A DNA stretch of 64,000 bases from JACVRW01 sp963812415 (GTDB lineage Bacteria; Actinomycetota; Thermoleophilia; Solirubrobacterales; Thermoleophilaceae). The position numbers were made by a program, and so were the translations under genes. Position 1 is the first letter of the stretch. Every line of letters starts with the position of its first letter. The notes beneath the pieces are model-generated. The model saw only the letters and a list, made by a program, of their open reading frames with translations. It did no database searches and was not told the origin of the DNA. Below, one piece after another: positions 16,783 through 25,762 of this stretch. The stretch lies in assembly GCA_963812415.1 (NCBI GenBank), contig CAWEVH010000035.1, forward strand, positions 1 through 64,000, read 5' to 3'.

Positions 16783-17391
16783 GTGAGCCCGCGGCTCCTC
16801 ATCGCGCTGTTCCTCACTGCCGTCTTCGCCCTCGGGGCGATCGCCCTCGCCGCGATGAGCCAGGGCGAGAGCGACGACCAGCCCGCCGGCGCCCAGACCC
16901 GCTTCGAGGGCGCCGTGATGCCCGAGAACCTGCGAGCGCCGAACTTCGAGCTCCGCAATCAGGACGGCGAGACCGTCTCGATGCGAGCCCTCCGCGGGAG
17001 CCCCGTGGTCGTCACGTTCCTCTACACGAACTGCGAGGACACCTGCCCGATCCAGGCGCAGACGGTGCGCGGCGCGCTCGACGAGCTCGGCCACGACGTG
17101 CCGGCGCTGGCGATCGCGGTCGACCCGCCGCGCGACACCCCCGACAGCGCCCGGGCCTTCCTGGCGGAGCAGCGCGCCACCGGCCGGATCGACTTCGTGC
17201 TCGGCTCGCGCCGCCAGCTGCGACCGCTCTGGGAGGGCTACTTCATCCGCCCGCAGTCGGTGACCGAGGAGCACCAGGCGCGCTTCACGCTGGTGGACTC
17301 GCGCGGCTTCCAGCGTGTGGGCTATCCCGGCGACCAGGCCACCCCGGAGCGCCTCGCGCACGATCTGCGGCTGCTCGAGGACGAGGGCTGA
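16783..17391 (+). CDS. SCO1/SenC copper chaperone
   Basis: A 202-residue membrane-anchored thioredoxin-fold protein. It has an N-terminal membrane helix (about residues 5-24) and an outer domain with FLYTNCEDTCPIQAQ, the CxxxC copper site, plus a downstream histidine in TEEHQARFTLVD. SCO proteins deliver copper to the CuA site of cytochrome c oxidase. No oxidase genes are in this window. The GTG start is preceded by TAGCCT eight bases upstream, matching the leaderless pattern seen elsewhere here. The family call is firm. Confidence 0.9.
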   Translation: MSPRLLIALFLTAVFALGAIALAAMSQGESDDQPAGAQTRFEGAVMPENLRAPNFELRNQDGETVSMRALRGSPVVVTFLYTNCEDTCPIQAQTVRGALDELGHDVPALAIAVDPPRDTPDSARAFLAEQRATGRIDFVLGSRRQLRPLWEGYFIRPQSVTEEHQARFTLVDSRGFQRVGYPGDQATPERLAHDLRLLEDEG

Positions 17392-17408
17392 GAGCTTCTC
17401 CGACTCGC

Positions 17409-17425
17409 CCGGTAGGATTTACCGG
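17409..17425. promoter_or_regulatory. Candidate SufR operator and -10 before sufR
   Basis: CCGGTA (17409-17414) and TACCGG (17420-17425) form a perfect dyad with a 5-base spacer, ending three bases before the sufR ATG. It overlaps TAGGAT (17413-17418), a -10-like hexamer. Binding there would block transcription, fitting autorepression by the encoded Fe-S regulator. Confidence 0.6.
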
Positions 17426-17428
17426 ACG

Positions 17429-17884
17429 ATGATGTTCTCGACGAAGGCGGAGTACGGCGTGCGCGTGATGGCGCACCTTGCCAAGGCGGACGGCGAGCGG
17501 CCGATCAGCCTCGGCGTGATCGCCGACGCGGAGGGCCTGCCCCTCGCGTACCTCGAGCACCTCGTGCAGCGCCTGCGGCGCGCCGAGCTCGTGGAGTCGC
17601 GCCGGGGCGCGCACGGCGGCTACACGCTCGCCCGGCCCGCCGAGGAGATCTCGATGGCCGAGGTGGTGCGCTCGCTCGAGGGCGAGATCGCGCCGATCGA
17701 GTGCATCAGCTCCGCTCCCGACGGCCGGCTCGTATGCGCCCGCGAGGGCAGCGAGCCGTGCCCGACGAAGTTCCTCTGGACCCGCGTCCAGGGATCGATC
17801 GTCCGCACCCTGAACGAGATGACGCTGGCCGACCTGATCCGGCCGCCGCGAACCCGAAAGAACTCGGAGAAGACCGCCGCATGA
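17429..17884 (+). CDS. sufR: Rrf2-family Fe-S regulator SufR
   Basis: A 151-residue Rrf2 transcription factor. The winged helix reads MMFSTKAEYGVRVMAHLAKA, LPLAYLEHLVQRLRRAELVE and SRRGAHGGYTLARP. Three cysteines follow (IECISS, LVCARE, EPCPTK), spaced as expected for an Fe-S cluster as in IscR and actinobacterial SufR. It should sense Fe-S status and control the suf operon that begins with this gene. Its stop overlaps the sufC start (ATGA). A perfect dyad over the promoter supports autoregulation. The tail RPPRTRKNSEKTAA is basic and probably disordered. Confidence 0.9.
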   Translation: MMFSTKAEYGVRVMAHLAKADGERPISLGVIADAEGLPLAYLEHLVQRLRRAELVESRRGAHGGYTLARPAEEISMAEVVRSLEGEIAPIECISSAPDGRLVCAREGSEPCPTKFLWTRVQGSIVRTLNEMTLADLIRPPRTRKNSEKTAA

Positions 17885-18633
17885 CCCTGGAGATCCAGAA
17901 CCTGCACGTGCGCACCGAGGAGCGCGAAATCCTCCACGGTGTCGACCTCGTGGTGAAGCGCGGCGAGACGCACGCGCTGATGGGCCCGAACGGATCGGGC
18001 AAGTCCACGCTTGCGAACACCCTGATGGGCAACCCGAACTACGAGGTGACCGAGGGCCGCGTGCTCCTGGACGGCGAGGACCTGACCGAGGCCGACCCCG
18101 ACGAGCGCGCCCGCGCGGGACTCTTCATGGCCTTCCAGTACCCGGCCACGATCCCGGGCGTGTCCGTCGCGAACTTCCTGCGCATGGCGATGAACGCCGG
18201 CCGCGAGGAGCCGATCAAGGTCAAGGAGTTCGGCGCTCTCCTCAAGGAGAACATGGACCTGCTCCGGATCGACCGCGCGTTCACGAGTCGCTACCTGAAC
18301 GAGGGCTTCTCCGGCGGCGAGAAGAAGCGCGCCGAGATCCTCCAGCTCGCGATGCTCCAGCCGGACTTCGCCGTGCTCGACGAGACCGACTCCGGGCTCG
18401 ACATCGACGCCCTGCGGATCGTCGCCGACGGCGTGAACGCGATGCGCGGCGAGGAGCGCGGCTTCCTGATCATCACGCACTACACCCGCATCCTCAATTA
18501 CGTGAAGCCGGACTTCGTGCACATCCTGATCGACGGGCGGATCGTCCAGGAGGGCAGCTCCGAGCTGGCCGACGAGCTCGAGGAGAAGGGCTACGAGTGG
18601 GTCCGCGAGGAGGTGGCGGCCGGTGCCGGCTGA
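17881..18633 (+). CDS. sufC: Fe-S assembly ATPase SufC
   Basis: A 250-residue ABC-type ATPase that drives the SufBCD scaffold complex in the cytosol. Walker A is MGPNGSGKSTLANTLMG. The signature motif is FSGGEKKRAEILQ and Walker B is FAVLDETDSGLDIDAL, where the SufC-typical ETDSGLD replaces the usual DEPTNxLD. The Q-loop lies in FMAFQYPATIPGVSV. It sits second in sufR-C-D-S-U, with ATGA overlap before it and an overlap with sufD after it. Confidence 0.97.
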   Translation: MTLEIQNLHVRTEEREILHGVDLVVKRGETHALMGPNGSGKSTLANTLMGNPNYEVTEGRVLLDGEDLTEADPDERARAGLFMAFQYPATIPGVSVANFLRMAMNAGREEPIKVKEFGALLKENMDLLRIDRAFTSRYLNEGFSGGEKKRAEILQLAMLQPDFAVLDETDSGLDIDALRIVADGVNAMRGEERGFLIITHYTRILNYVKPDFVHILIDGRIVQEGSSELADELEEKGYEWVREEVAAGAG

Positions 18634-19891
18634 CTTCGTCGAGGAGCGCCGCAAGGCCGCCCTCGAGGCATTCGAGGGCGAGGACACCCCCACCTGGCGG
18701 CGCTCGGGCTTCTGGACCACGAGCCTGCGCGGGCTCGACCTCGACGCGCTCGAGCCCAAGCGCTACGAGCCCGGTCTGCCCGAGCTCGACCTCGGTGACG
18801 ACGAGCATTCGGCGCTGATCGTCCAGCGCGGCGCGAGCATCGTCCACACCGACGTCCAGGACGAGCGCATCGTGGTGATGCCGCTCGAGCAGGCGGTGGA
18901 GGAGCACGAGGAGCTGGTGCGCGAGCACTTCGCGAAGCGGCTCCCCCACGACGAGGGCAAGTTCCCCGCCGGCACGGCCGCCTTCTGGACCGGCGGCGTG
19001 TTCGTGCACGTGCCGAAGGACGTCCAGCTCGAGAAGCCGATCCAGATCGTCTGGCTGATCGACGAGCCCGGCACCGCCCAGTGGGCGCACACCCTCGCCG
19101 TGATCGGCCAGCACGCCGAATGCCGCATCCGCGAGTTCTTCCTCGGCGGCGACTTCGAGGGCCAGGCGCTCCACTCGGGCGCCTTCGAGCTGTACGCCCA
19201 TCCGGGCGCGCAGGTCGACCTCGCCCACTACCAGGACTGGGGCCGCGGCGAGGTCTACGACCTCTCGACCCGCCGCGTCGAGGTGCGCCGCGACGCGCGC
19301 GTGAAGTGGGTGCCGATTCACCTCGGCGGCCGGCTCACCAAGCAGACGCTCGACATCATCACCGCCGAGCCGGGCTCGGACATGAAGCACACCGGGCTCT
19401 ACTTCACCGAGCGCGACGAGCACCTCGACCTGTTCACGAGCGACAAGCACGAGGCCGGCCACACCACCGGCGACACGGTCTGGAAGGGAGCGCTCACCGG
19501 CGAGTCGCGCGCCTCCTACGAGGGGCTGATCCACATCGTGCCGAAGGCGCCCGAGGTGGACACCTACCTGCAGACCCACTCGATGCTGCTCTCGCCGAAG
19601 GCGAAGGGGGACGCGATCCCGTCGCTGATCGTCGAGGTCGACAACGTCAAGGCCTCGCACGGCGGCACCGTCGGCGAGCTCGACCCCGAGCAGATCTTCT
19701 ACATGATGACCCGCGGCGTCTCGCGCGCCGAGGCCGTGCGGGTGCTGGTCGAGGGCTACTTCGAGGAGGTCGTGCAGCGGCTCGAGGACCCCGGCCTCGA
19801 GGAGCTGGTGCGCCGGCGCGTCGCCGAGAAGCTCCACGGCGCCGAGGACCAGGTGCGCGAGTTCATCGGCGAGCGAGCGGAGGCCACGTGA
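18623..19891 (+). CDS. sufD: Fe-S assembly protein SufD
   Basis: A 422-residue beta-helical scaffold protein of the SufB/SufD family. It pairs with SufB on the SufC dimer. The assignment to SufD comes from its length, the absence of the full SufB N-terminal region, and the presence of a separate sufB at 25828. Diagnostic stretches are GKFPAGTAAFWTGGVFVHVP, THTLAVIG-like AHTLAVIGQHAECRI, and SRASYEGLIHIVPKAPEVDT with SHGGTVGELDPEQIFYMMTR. The C-terminal His in KASHGGTVG, important for Fe-S formation at the SufB-SufD interface, is present. The GTG start lies inside the end of sufC. Confidence 0.95.
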   Translation: MPADFVEERRKAALEAFEGEDTPTWRRSGFWTTSLRGLDLDALEPKRYEPGLPELDLGDDEHSALIVQRGASIVHTDVQDERIVVMPLEQAVEEHEELVREHFAKRLPHDEGKFPAGTAAFWTGGVFVHVPKDVQLEKPIQIVWLIDEPGTAQWAHTLAVIGQHAECRIREFFLGGDFEGQALHSGAFELYAHPGAQVDLAHYQDWGRGEVYDLSTRRVEVRRDARVKWVPIHLGGRLTKQTLDIITAEPGSDMKHTGLYFTERDEHLDLFTSDKHEAGHTTGDTVWKGALTGESRASYEGLIHIVPKAPEVDTYLQTHSMLLSPKAKGDAIPSLIVEVDNVKASHGGTVGELDPEQIFYMMTRGVSRAEAVRVLVEGYFEEVVQRLEDPGLEELVRRRVAEKLHGAEDQVREFIGERAEAT

Positions 19892-21131
19892 TGGGCCAGG
19901 TAGCCGAACGCCCACTGGTGGACGTCGCCGCCGACTTCCCGGTGCTGACCCGCGAGTTCGACGGGAAGCGGGTCGCCTACCTCGACTCCGCCGCCACCTC
20001 GCAGCGCCCGCGCCAGGTGATCGAGGCAATGGACCGCTTCCAACGCGACTCCTACGCGCCGATCCATCGCGGCGTGTACGAGCTGGCGCGCGAGTCGACC
20101 GAGCTGTTCGAGTCGGCCCGTGAGCGGATCGCCGAGTTCGTGGGCTGGGACCCCAAGTGCTCCATCTTCACCCGCAACGCGACCGAGGCGATCAACCTGG
20201 TCGCCTACGCCTGGGGTCGCGACCACGTGGGCGAGGGCGACGAGGTGCTCATCACCGACATGGAGCACCACTCGAACATCGTGCCCTGGCAGATCCTCTG
20301 CGAGGAGAAGGGCGCCAGGCTCCGCTACCTGAAGGTCGACGAGCAGGGCGAGCTCTCGCTCGACGAGCTCGACGAGGTGCTGGCCGAGGGACGGGTCAAG
20401 CTGGCGGCGTTCGCGCACGTGTCGAATGTGCTCGGCACGATCAACCCGGTCGCCGAGATGGCGCGGCGCGTCCGGGCCGCCGGCGCGGTCAGCCTCGTCG
20501 ACGGCTCGCAGGCGGTGCCCCAGCTGCCGCTCGACATGCGTGAGATCGACGCCGACTTCTACGCCTGGACCGGTCACAAGGCGCTCGGCCCGACCGTGGG
20601 CCTGCTGCACGGCAGGCGCGAGCTGCTCGATGCGATGCGCCCCTTCCTCACCGGCGGGCACATGATCTCGCGCGTCGAACGCGAGCAGCTCGACCTGGAA
20701 CGAGCTGCCCTACAAGTTCGAGGCGGGCACCTCCGCCGCCACCGAGGCGGTCGGGCTCGGGGCCGCGGTCGAGTACCTGGCCGCGATCGGCATGGAGCGG
20801 GTGCGCGCCCACGAGCGCGACCTCACGGGCTACGCGCTCGAGCGGCTGGCCGAGGTCGGGGGCATCACGCTGCTGGGCCCGAGCGACCTCGACCACCGCG
20901 GCGGCGTGGTGGCCTTCTCGTATCGACGGGATGCACCCGCACGACATCGCCGAGCTGTGCGACCGCGAGGCGGTCTGCGTACGCGCCGGCCATCACTGCG
21001 CCCAGCCGCTGCTGCGCTCGATCGGCGTGGGAGCCACGGCGCGTGCCTCCTTCCACGTCTACAACTCGCGCGACGAGGTGGACCGCCTGGTGGCGGCGCT
21101 CGGCAAGGCGCGCGAGGTGTTCGGCCTCTGA
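19891..21131 (+). CDS. sufS: Cysteine desulfurase SufS (two frameshifts in this sequence)
   Basis: A PLP enzyme that releases sulfur from cysteine for Fe-S assembly, handing it to SufU. The first frame carries YLDSAATSQRP, HHSNIVPWQ and the PLP lysine in WTGHKALGPTVG. A second frame from about 20697 gives TWNELPYKFEAGTSAATEAV and the following helices. A third from about 20928 gives the active cysteine in AGHHCAQPLLRSIGVG and the C-terminus to the TGA at 21129-21131. Removing one base near 20695 and one near 20926 restores a full, conserved SufS of about 413 residues. Sequence error is therefore much more likely than gene loss. The stop overlaps the sufU start by one base. Confidence 0.9.
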
Positions 21132-21511
21132 TGGACGCGCTCTACCGGGACGTCATCCTCGAGCACTACAAGAACCCGCGGAACTACGGCGAGCTCGATC
21201 CTCACGACCTCGAGTTCCACGACCACAACCCGCTCTGCGGCGACGAGCTGGGCGTGCACGTGGCGGTGGAGGACGGGAAGGTCGCCGACCTGCGCTTCCA
21301 CGGCCAGGGTTGCGCGATCTCGCAGGCGGCCGCGTCGATCACCTCGGAGGAGCTGATCGGGATGCCGCTCGACGAGGTGGCGAAGCTCGACGCCGACTGG
21401 GTGATCGACCAGCTCGGGATCGAGATCTCCCCCACGCGCCGCAAGTGCGCGCTGCTGATGCAGAAGGTGATGCGGGGCGCCACGACGGGCGACCCGTCGT
21501 GGCCCGAGTAG
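21131..21511 (+). CDS. sufU: SufU sulfur-transfer / scaffold protein
   Basis: A 126-residue IscU-like protein of the SufU branch. Conserved cysteines are Cys36 (NPLCGD), Cys61 (GQGCAIS) and Cys106 (RRKCALL), with the SufU-type aspartate in CGDEL. SufU is a zinc-dependent acceptor of sulfur from SufS in Gram-positive bacteria. The start ATG overlaps the sufS stop. It is the last gene of the cluster before the strand changes. Confidence 0.95.
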   Translation: MDALYRDVILEHYKNPRNYGELDPHDLEFHDHNPLCGDELGVHVAVEDGKVADLRFHGQGCAISQAAASITSEELIGMPLDEVAKLDADWVIDQLGIEISPTRRKCALLMQKVMRGATTGDPSWPE

Positions 21512-21515
21512 CGGC

Positions 21516-21815
21516 TCAGGAGGCGGCGTCGGCGCCCGAGGCGGGGTTGTCCTTGGCCCAGGCGACGATGCGCTTCGAGTCCTGGATCACCTCGCCGTCG
21601 TCGGTGACCAGCACCGGGACGCGTTCTGCCCGGTGAGCTCGCGGATCTTGCCGCGCGTGGGGTTGAGCGCAGCTGCCGAGGACTCCCCAGCCGTAGACCC
21701 GCTCGACCTCCGGATCCCAGCCGGCCTCGACCAGCGCCTCGTGGGCGTTTCCGCATGGATGACCGCCCGGCCGCGGCGCCGCCTTGAACGTCCCCCAGCA
21801 GACATAGAGCTTCAT
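21516..21815 (-). CDS. Glutaredoxin/GST-N-like thioredoxin-fold protein, two compensating indels
   Basis: A small protein with the glutathione-S-transferase N-terminal or glutaredoxin-like fold. It begins MKLYVCWGTFKAAPRPGGHP and ends RVPVLVTDDGEVIQDSKRIV with WAKDN. A middle stretch, LNPTRGKIRELTGQ, lies in a different frame (about 21625-21660). One extra base near 21665 and one missing base near 21625 explain this, giving one protein of about 100 residues. The cis-proline of the fold is in VPVL. The single cysteine near the start (YVCW) and CGNAH could be redox-active. Function is not known. A TAGAGT hexamer lies nine bases before the ATG. Confidence 0.7.
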   Translation of the reverse strand: MKLYVCWGTFKAAPRPGGHPCGNAHEALVEAGWDPEVERVYGWGVLGSCAQPHARQDPRAHRAERVPVLVTDDGEVIQDSKRIVAWAKDNPASGADAAS

Positions 21816-21852
21816 GCCGGGCCGACTCTAACCGGCCAGGCGCCGCGGGGGC

Positions 21853-21872
21853 CCGGGGGCGCGAGCCCCCGG
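21853..21872. terminator. Hairpin after the iron transporter operon
   Basis: CCGGGGGC / GCCCCCGG with a GCGA loop, five bases after the fbpC-like stop on the minus strand. An 8-bp perfect stem with no T-tract. Confidence 0.65.
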
Positions 21873-21877
21873 ATGTC

Positions 21878-22903
21878 TCAGTCGACGAGCGAGGTCACGG
21901 CCGCCGGCGCCGGCCGCACGAATACCTTCGCCCCCACGTCGTGCAGCTCGAGCGAGGGCAGCTGCACGAGCACGGTGCGGCCGCCCTCGTGACGCAGCCG
22001 GTAGAGGACGTCGTGGCCGCGGAACTCGCGAGCCACCACCTCGGCGTTGCCGTCGTGATGCGCGCTCAGCTCGAGCTGCTCGGGGCGCACCGCCACGTGC
22101 ACCGAGCCGCTGGCGGGCTCGCCGAGGTCGAACACGCCGAGCTCGGTCTCGACGCCGCTTCCGTGCGCCACGCCGGAGAGCACGTTCACCTCGCCCACGA
22201 ACTGCGCGGCCCAGCGGGTGGCCGGCCGCCCGTAGACGTCGACGGGCTCGCCCACCTGGACGATCTGGCCGTCGCGCATGACGGCCAGGCGGTCGGCGAG
22301 CGAGAGGGCCTCCTCCTGATCGTGGGTCACGAGCAGGGCGGTGGCCTCGGCGTCGCGCAGGATCAGCTCGACCTCGCGGCGCAGCCCGGCCCGGAGCGTG
22401 GCGTCGAGGCTCGAGAAGGGCTCGTCGAGCAGCACGAGCGCGGGCTCGGGGGCCAGCGCGCGCGCCAGGGCCACGCGCTGGCGCTCGCCGCCCGACAGCT
22501 CGTGCGGCGGGCAGCCCGCCTTGTGCTGGAGGCCGACCAGCTCGAGCGTCCGGCGCGTGAGCGCGTCGCGCTCCTCGCGCGGGCGGGTGGCGAGGCCGAA
22601 CGCGACGTTGCCCTCCACGCTCAGGTGGGGGAAGAGCGCGTAGTCCTGGAAGACCATGCCGATCCGGCGCTTGTCCGGCGGCACGAGCCGCCCGGGGCCG
22701 GCCACCATCTCCTCGTCCACCACCACGCAGCCGACGTCGGGCTCCTCGAAGCCCGCGATCAGGCGCAGCAGCGTCGTCTTCCCGCAGCCGGAGGGGCCGA
22801 GCACGGCCATCAGCTCGCCGCGCTCGATCTCGAGGCTCACCTCGCGGACGGCGCGCACCTTGCCGAACGACTTCGAGATCCCGCGAAGGCGAACCTCGCT
22901 CAT
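21878..22903 (-). CDS. Ferric-iron ABC transporter ATPase (FbpC-like)
   Basis: A 341-residue ABC ATPase of the iron/spermidine/sulfate (CUT1-like) branch. Walker A is LGPSGCGKTTLLRLIAG, the Q-loop VFQDYALFPHLSV, the signature LSGGERQRVALARAL, Walker B LVLLDEPFSSLD, and the switch VTHDQEEALSLADR. The C-terminal TOBE-type region contains VAVRPEQLELS. It energises the permease encoded just upstream, with an ATGA overlap. It is the last gene of a four-gene operon controlled by a DtxR-like box. Confidence 0.93.
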   Translation of the reverse strand: MSEVRLRGISKSFGKVRAVREVSLEIERGELMAVLGPSGCGKTTLLRLIAGFEEPDVGCVVVDEEMVAGPGRLVPPDKRRIGMVFQDYALFPHLSVEGNVAFGLATRPREERDALTRRTLELVGLQHKAGCPPHELSGGERQRVALARALAPEPALVLLDEPFSSLDATLRAGLRREVELILRDAEATALLVTHDQEEALSLADRLAVMRDGQIVQVGEPVDVYGRPATRWAAQFVGEVNVLSGVAHGSGVETELGVFDLGEPASGSVHVAVRPEQLELSAHHDGNAEVVAREFRGHDVLYRLRHEGGRTVLVQLPSLELHDVGAKVFVRPAPAAVTSLVD

Positions 22904-24522
22904 GCGCGCGCCACCTCGAGGTCCTCGGCCCAGGCGCCCGCGCTCCCGCCGGCCTCCAGCTCCGCGCCGCGGCGGCCGGAGAGACGGATCATCAGGGCGA
23001 CCGGCAACAGCCCGACGAGCACGATCAGGAACGCCGGCAGGGCGGCCGTGCGGAAGAGCGACTCCGTGGTGGCCTGCCAGACGGCGATCGCGAGCGTGTC
23101 GCCGCCGAGCGGCCGCAGCAGCAGCGTGGCCGGCAGCTCCTTCATCACCTCGACGAACACGAGCAGCGCCGCCGTGGCGAGCCCGGTGCGCATGAGCGGC
23201 ACGTGCACGCGAGCGAGCACGTCGAGGCGGTCGGCGCCGAGGCCGCGCGCTGCCTCGTCGAGCTCCCGCGGCACCCGCATCAGGTTGGTCTCGACGGCTC
23301 CCCAGGCGAGCGCCAGGAAGCGCACGATGTAGGCGTAGAAGAGCGCGATCACGGTGCCGGTGAGGAGCAGTCCGGTGCCGGCGAAGCCGTCGATGCGGCG
23401 CTCGAGCCACCCGAGCGGCACGATCACCGCCACCGCGACGACCGAACCCGGCAATCCGTAGCCGATCGTAGCGGTGCGGGCCGCCACGCCGGCGGTCCGC
23501 GAGCGACTCGCGCGGACGCCGTAGGCCAGGAGCAGCGCGGCGCCGGGCACGAGCAGCGCGCTCATCCCGGCGAGCAGGGCGCTGTTGCGCGCGGCGGTGG
23601 CGAACTCCGGCGCGAGCAGGCCCTCGCTCACGGACTCGACCGACCACACGCCGAGCTGCGCCAGCGGCGCGATCACCACGACGCCCACGAGCAGCAGCGG
23701 CCCGCCGACCGCGAGCACCGCCGCCGTCCCGCGCAGGCGCACCGGGCGTACGGCGTCGCCGCGCGCGGCGAGCTGGGCGTGCCGCACCCGCCCGCGCGCC
23801 AGCCGCTCGAGCACGAGCAGCGTGAGCGTGACCGACACCAGCAGCAGCGCGAGCTGCATGGCGGCGTCGCGGTCGAAGGCGGTGAACCAGACCCGGTAGA
23901 TCGCATCCGTGAAGGTCCGCACGCCGAGCAGGTTCACCGTGCCGAAGTCGGCGAGCGCCTCCATCAGGGCGAGCGCGACCCCGCCGAGGATCGCCGGCCG
24001 CGCGAGCGGGATGCCCACGCGCGCGATCGCCCGCGTGCGCGACATCCCGAGCCCCCGTGCCGCCTCCAGCAGGGTGCGTGACTGGGCCAGGAAGGCCGCC
24101 CTGGCGAGCAGGTAGACATACGGGTAGAGCACGAGCGTGAACACGCAGATCGCGCCGAACGTGGAGCGGATGCCGGGCACGTCGAGGCCGAGAGCGAAGA
24201 GCGTGAACACGTAGCCGGGCATTGCGAGCGGCAGCACGAGAGCCCACTCGATCCAGCCGCGGCCCGGGAACTCGCAGAACGAGACGAGTGCGGCGAGTGC
24301 GGTGCCGAGCACCACCGTGCCGGTCCCGACGCCGACCACGAGCAGCGCGGTGGCGACCACGGCCTCCGGCACGAAGCCCCAGAACTCCGAGAGGCCGCCC
24401 GGCGCGGCCACGAACGACAGCGGCAGGCCCACGAGCGGGCCCGCCACCAGCAGGGCGCACAGGACCGTGGCGACCGCGAAGCCGTCGAGCCCCGCGCCCC
24501 GGGTGCGACGCCTCAGTCCCAC
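22900..24522 (-). CDS. Ferric-iron ABC transporter permease (FbpB-like, fused dimer)
   Basis: A 540-residue membrane protein with about 12 transmembrane helices in two homologous halves, as in FbpB/CysW-type iron permeases. Each half carries an EAA loop: LLEAARGLGMSRTRAIARVG in the first and LDEAARGLGADRLDVLARVH in the second. These contact the ATPase. I chose GTG 24522, which overlaps the end of the binding-protein gene by ten bases and gives a basic N-terminus (GLRRRTRG) before the first helix. Operon position and fused architecture fit ferric-iron import. Confidence 0.9.
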   Translation of the reverse strand: MGLRRRTRGAGLDGFAVATVLCALLVAGPLVGLPLSFVAAPGGLSEFWGFVPEAVVATALLVVGVGTGTVVLGTALAALVSFCEFPGRGWIEWALVLPLAMPGYVFTLFALGLDVPGIRSTFGAICVFTLVLYPYVYLLARAAFLAQSRTLLEAARGLGMSRTRAIARVGIPLARPAILGGVALALMEALADFGTVNLLGVRTFTDAIYRVWFTAFDRDAAMQLALLLVSVTLTLLVLERLARGRVRHAQLAARGDAVRPVRLRGTAAVLAVGGPLLLVGVVVIAPLAQLGVWSVESVSEGLLAPEFATAARNSALLAGMSALLVPGAALLLAYGVRASRSRTAGVAARTATIGYGLPGSVVAVAVIVPLGWLERRIDGFAGTGLLLTGTVIALFYAYIVRFLALAWGAVETNLMRVPRELDEAARGLGADRLDVLARVHVPLMRTGLATAALLVFVEVMKELPATLLLRPLGGDTLAIAVWQATTESLFRTAALPAFLIVLVGLLPVALMIRLSGRRGAELEAGGSAGAWAEDLEVARA

Positions 24523-25517
24523 CCCACTTCGTCCATCAGGTTGAGGGCATCGTCCAGCCGGGCACCGGCGGCCGCGACGTCGATCGGGTCGCGCTTGAAG
24601 TCGCAGCAGTCGTCCACGCCGAACTCGTGGTTGTTCTCCTCGAAGACCCGCTGCTCGTCCGGCTGGACGAGCGACTCGATCAGGTCCGTGGCCTCCGCGG
24701 CCGCGTCCGATCCCCGCACCACGCCGAGACCCGAGAGGTTCACGTGGGTGCCGCGACCGTCCTGGTCCGCCCAGACGGGCTCGACCGGGAAGTCGGGGTC
24801 CTCCTCGAGCTCGCGCTCGAGGTAGTAGTGGTTCGTGAGGCCGACGTCGCAGTCGCCGTCGGCGATCTTGTCGAGCACGTCTGTGTCCGAGCCGACGATC
24901 TCGGGCTCGTTGGCCATCCAGCGGCGCAGCATCCGCTCCGTGGCCTCGGGACCGTCCTTGGCGAGCCGGTCCGCGACGAACGAGACGTTGTACTCGCTCG
25001 TGCCGGAGCGCAGGCAGAGACGTCCCTTCCACCTCGGGTCGCCGAGCTCCTCGTAGGTGGCGATCTCATCCGGGCCGACCCGCTCGCTCGAGCGCATGAT
25101 CGTCCGCGCGCGCAGGGTCAGGCCGTACCAGGCGCCGTCGGGGTCGCGCAGGTCCTCGGGCACGGCCCGGTCGAGCGCCGGCGAGCTGACCGGCTGGAGC
25201 AGGCCGTCCTCCTTCGCCCGCCAGAGGTTGGCGGCGTCGACGGTGATCAGCACGTCCGCCGGGGTGTCCTCTCCCTCGCTCCGGAGTCGCTCGTAGAGCT
25301 CCGACGCCGAGCCGCCACGCAGCGTCAGGTCGGTGCCGGTGCGTTCCGCGTAGCGCTCGAACGGCTCCTCCTCTCCGTAGTGGGAGCGGGCCGAGTAGAG
25401 CACGAGCCTGTCGTCCGAGGAGGAGCCCGCCGTGGCGATCACCACCGCCACGAGCGCCGAGGCCACGAGCGCGGCCCCGCCGATCAGCGCGGCGAGCAGC
25501 TTCGTGCGGGCGCTCAT
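24513..25517 (-). CDS. Ferric-iron ABC transporter substrate-binding protein (FbpA-like)
   Basis: A 334-residue exported binding protein. It has an N-terminal membrane/signal segment (about residues 8-30), then VLYSARSHYGEEEPFERYAE, typical of FbpA-class proteins. NHYYLERELEEDP contains the adjacent tyrosine pair that binds Fe(III) in this class, and SDAAAEATDLIESLVQPDEQ is the usual C-terminal pattern. The ATG overlaps the upstream lipoprotein stop (ATGA). Iron as substrate is supported by the tyrosine motif and by the operator before the operon. Confidence 0.92.
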   Translation of the reverse strand: MSARTKLLAALIGGAALVASALVAVVIATAGSSSDDRLVLYSARSHYGEEEPFERYAERTGTDLTLRGGSASELYERLRSEGEDTPADVLITVDAANLWRAKEDGLLQPVSSPALDRAVPEDLRDPDGAWYGLTLRARTIMRSSERVGPDEIATYEELGDPRWKGRLCLRSGTSEYNVSFVADRLAKDGPEATERMLRRWMANEPEIVGSDTDVLDKIADGDCDVGLTNHYYLERELEEDPDFPVEPVWADQDGRGTHVNLSGLGVVRGSDAAAEATDLIESLVQPDEQRVFEENNHEFGVDDCCDFKRDPIDVAAAGARLDDALNLMDEVGWD

Positions 25518-25762
25518 CTAGGGCGTGGTCTCGGTCTCGCCTCGGTCACCGTCTCGATCTCGGTCTCCGTGGGGGTCGTGGCCGTGCCGGTGGTGCCGGT
25601 CCCTGTCGTCCCGGTGGTGCCGCTCGTGCCGGTCGTGCCCGTGCCGCCCTCGAACTCGACGTCTCCCTCGCGGTCCTCGCCGCAGGCCGAGGCGCCCACC
25701 GCGGCCCCCGCGCCGAGGCCGGCGACGACGAGCAGAATCGCTGCCTTTCGAAGCATGTGCAT
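25514..25762 (-). CDS. Small Thr/Gly-rich lipoprotein, first gene of the iron operon
   Basis: An 82-residue exported protein with a lipobox (GASAC) after MHMLRKAAILLVVAGLGAGA. The mature part is a low-complexity GTTGT-type tract and a Pro/Arg tail, with no folded domain visible. It starts inside the DtxR-like box: the ATG at 25762 shares its first base with the end of the dyad. TAGGTT six bases upstream suits a leaderless promoter. An alternative ATG is at 25756. Its role is unknown. It may be a surface anchor for the iron-binding protein, but this is only positional. Confidence 0.7.
   Translation of the reverse strand: MHMLRKAAILLVVAGLGAGAAVGASACGEDREGDVEFEGGTGTTGTSGTTGTTGTGTTGTATTPTETEIETVTEARPRPRPR

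Noticed and set aside
19891..21131. Programmed frameshifting in sufS
   Set aside because: Both shifts are in the same direction, lack slippery heptamers, and fall at places where removing one base gives the standard SufS sequence. An error is simpler.
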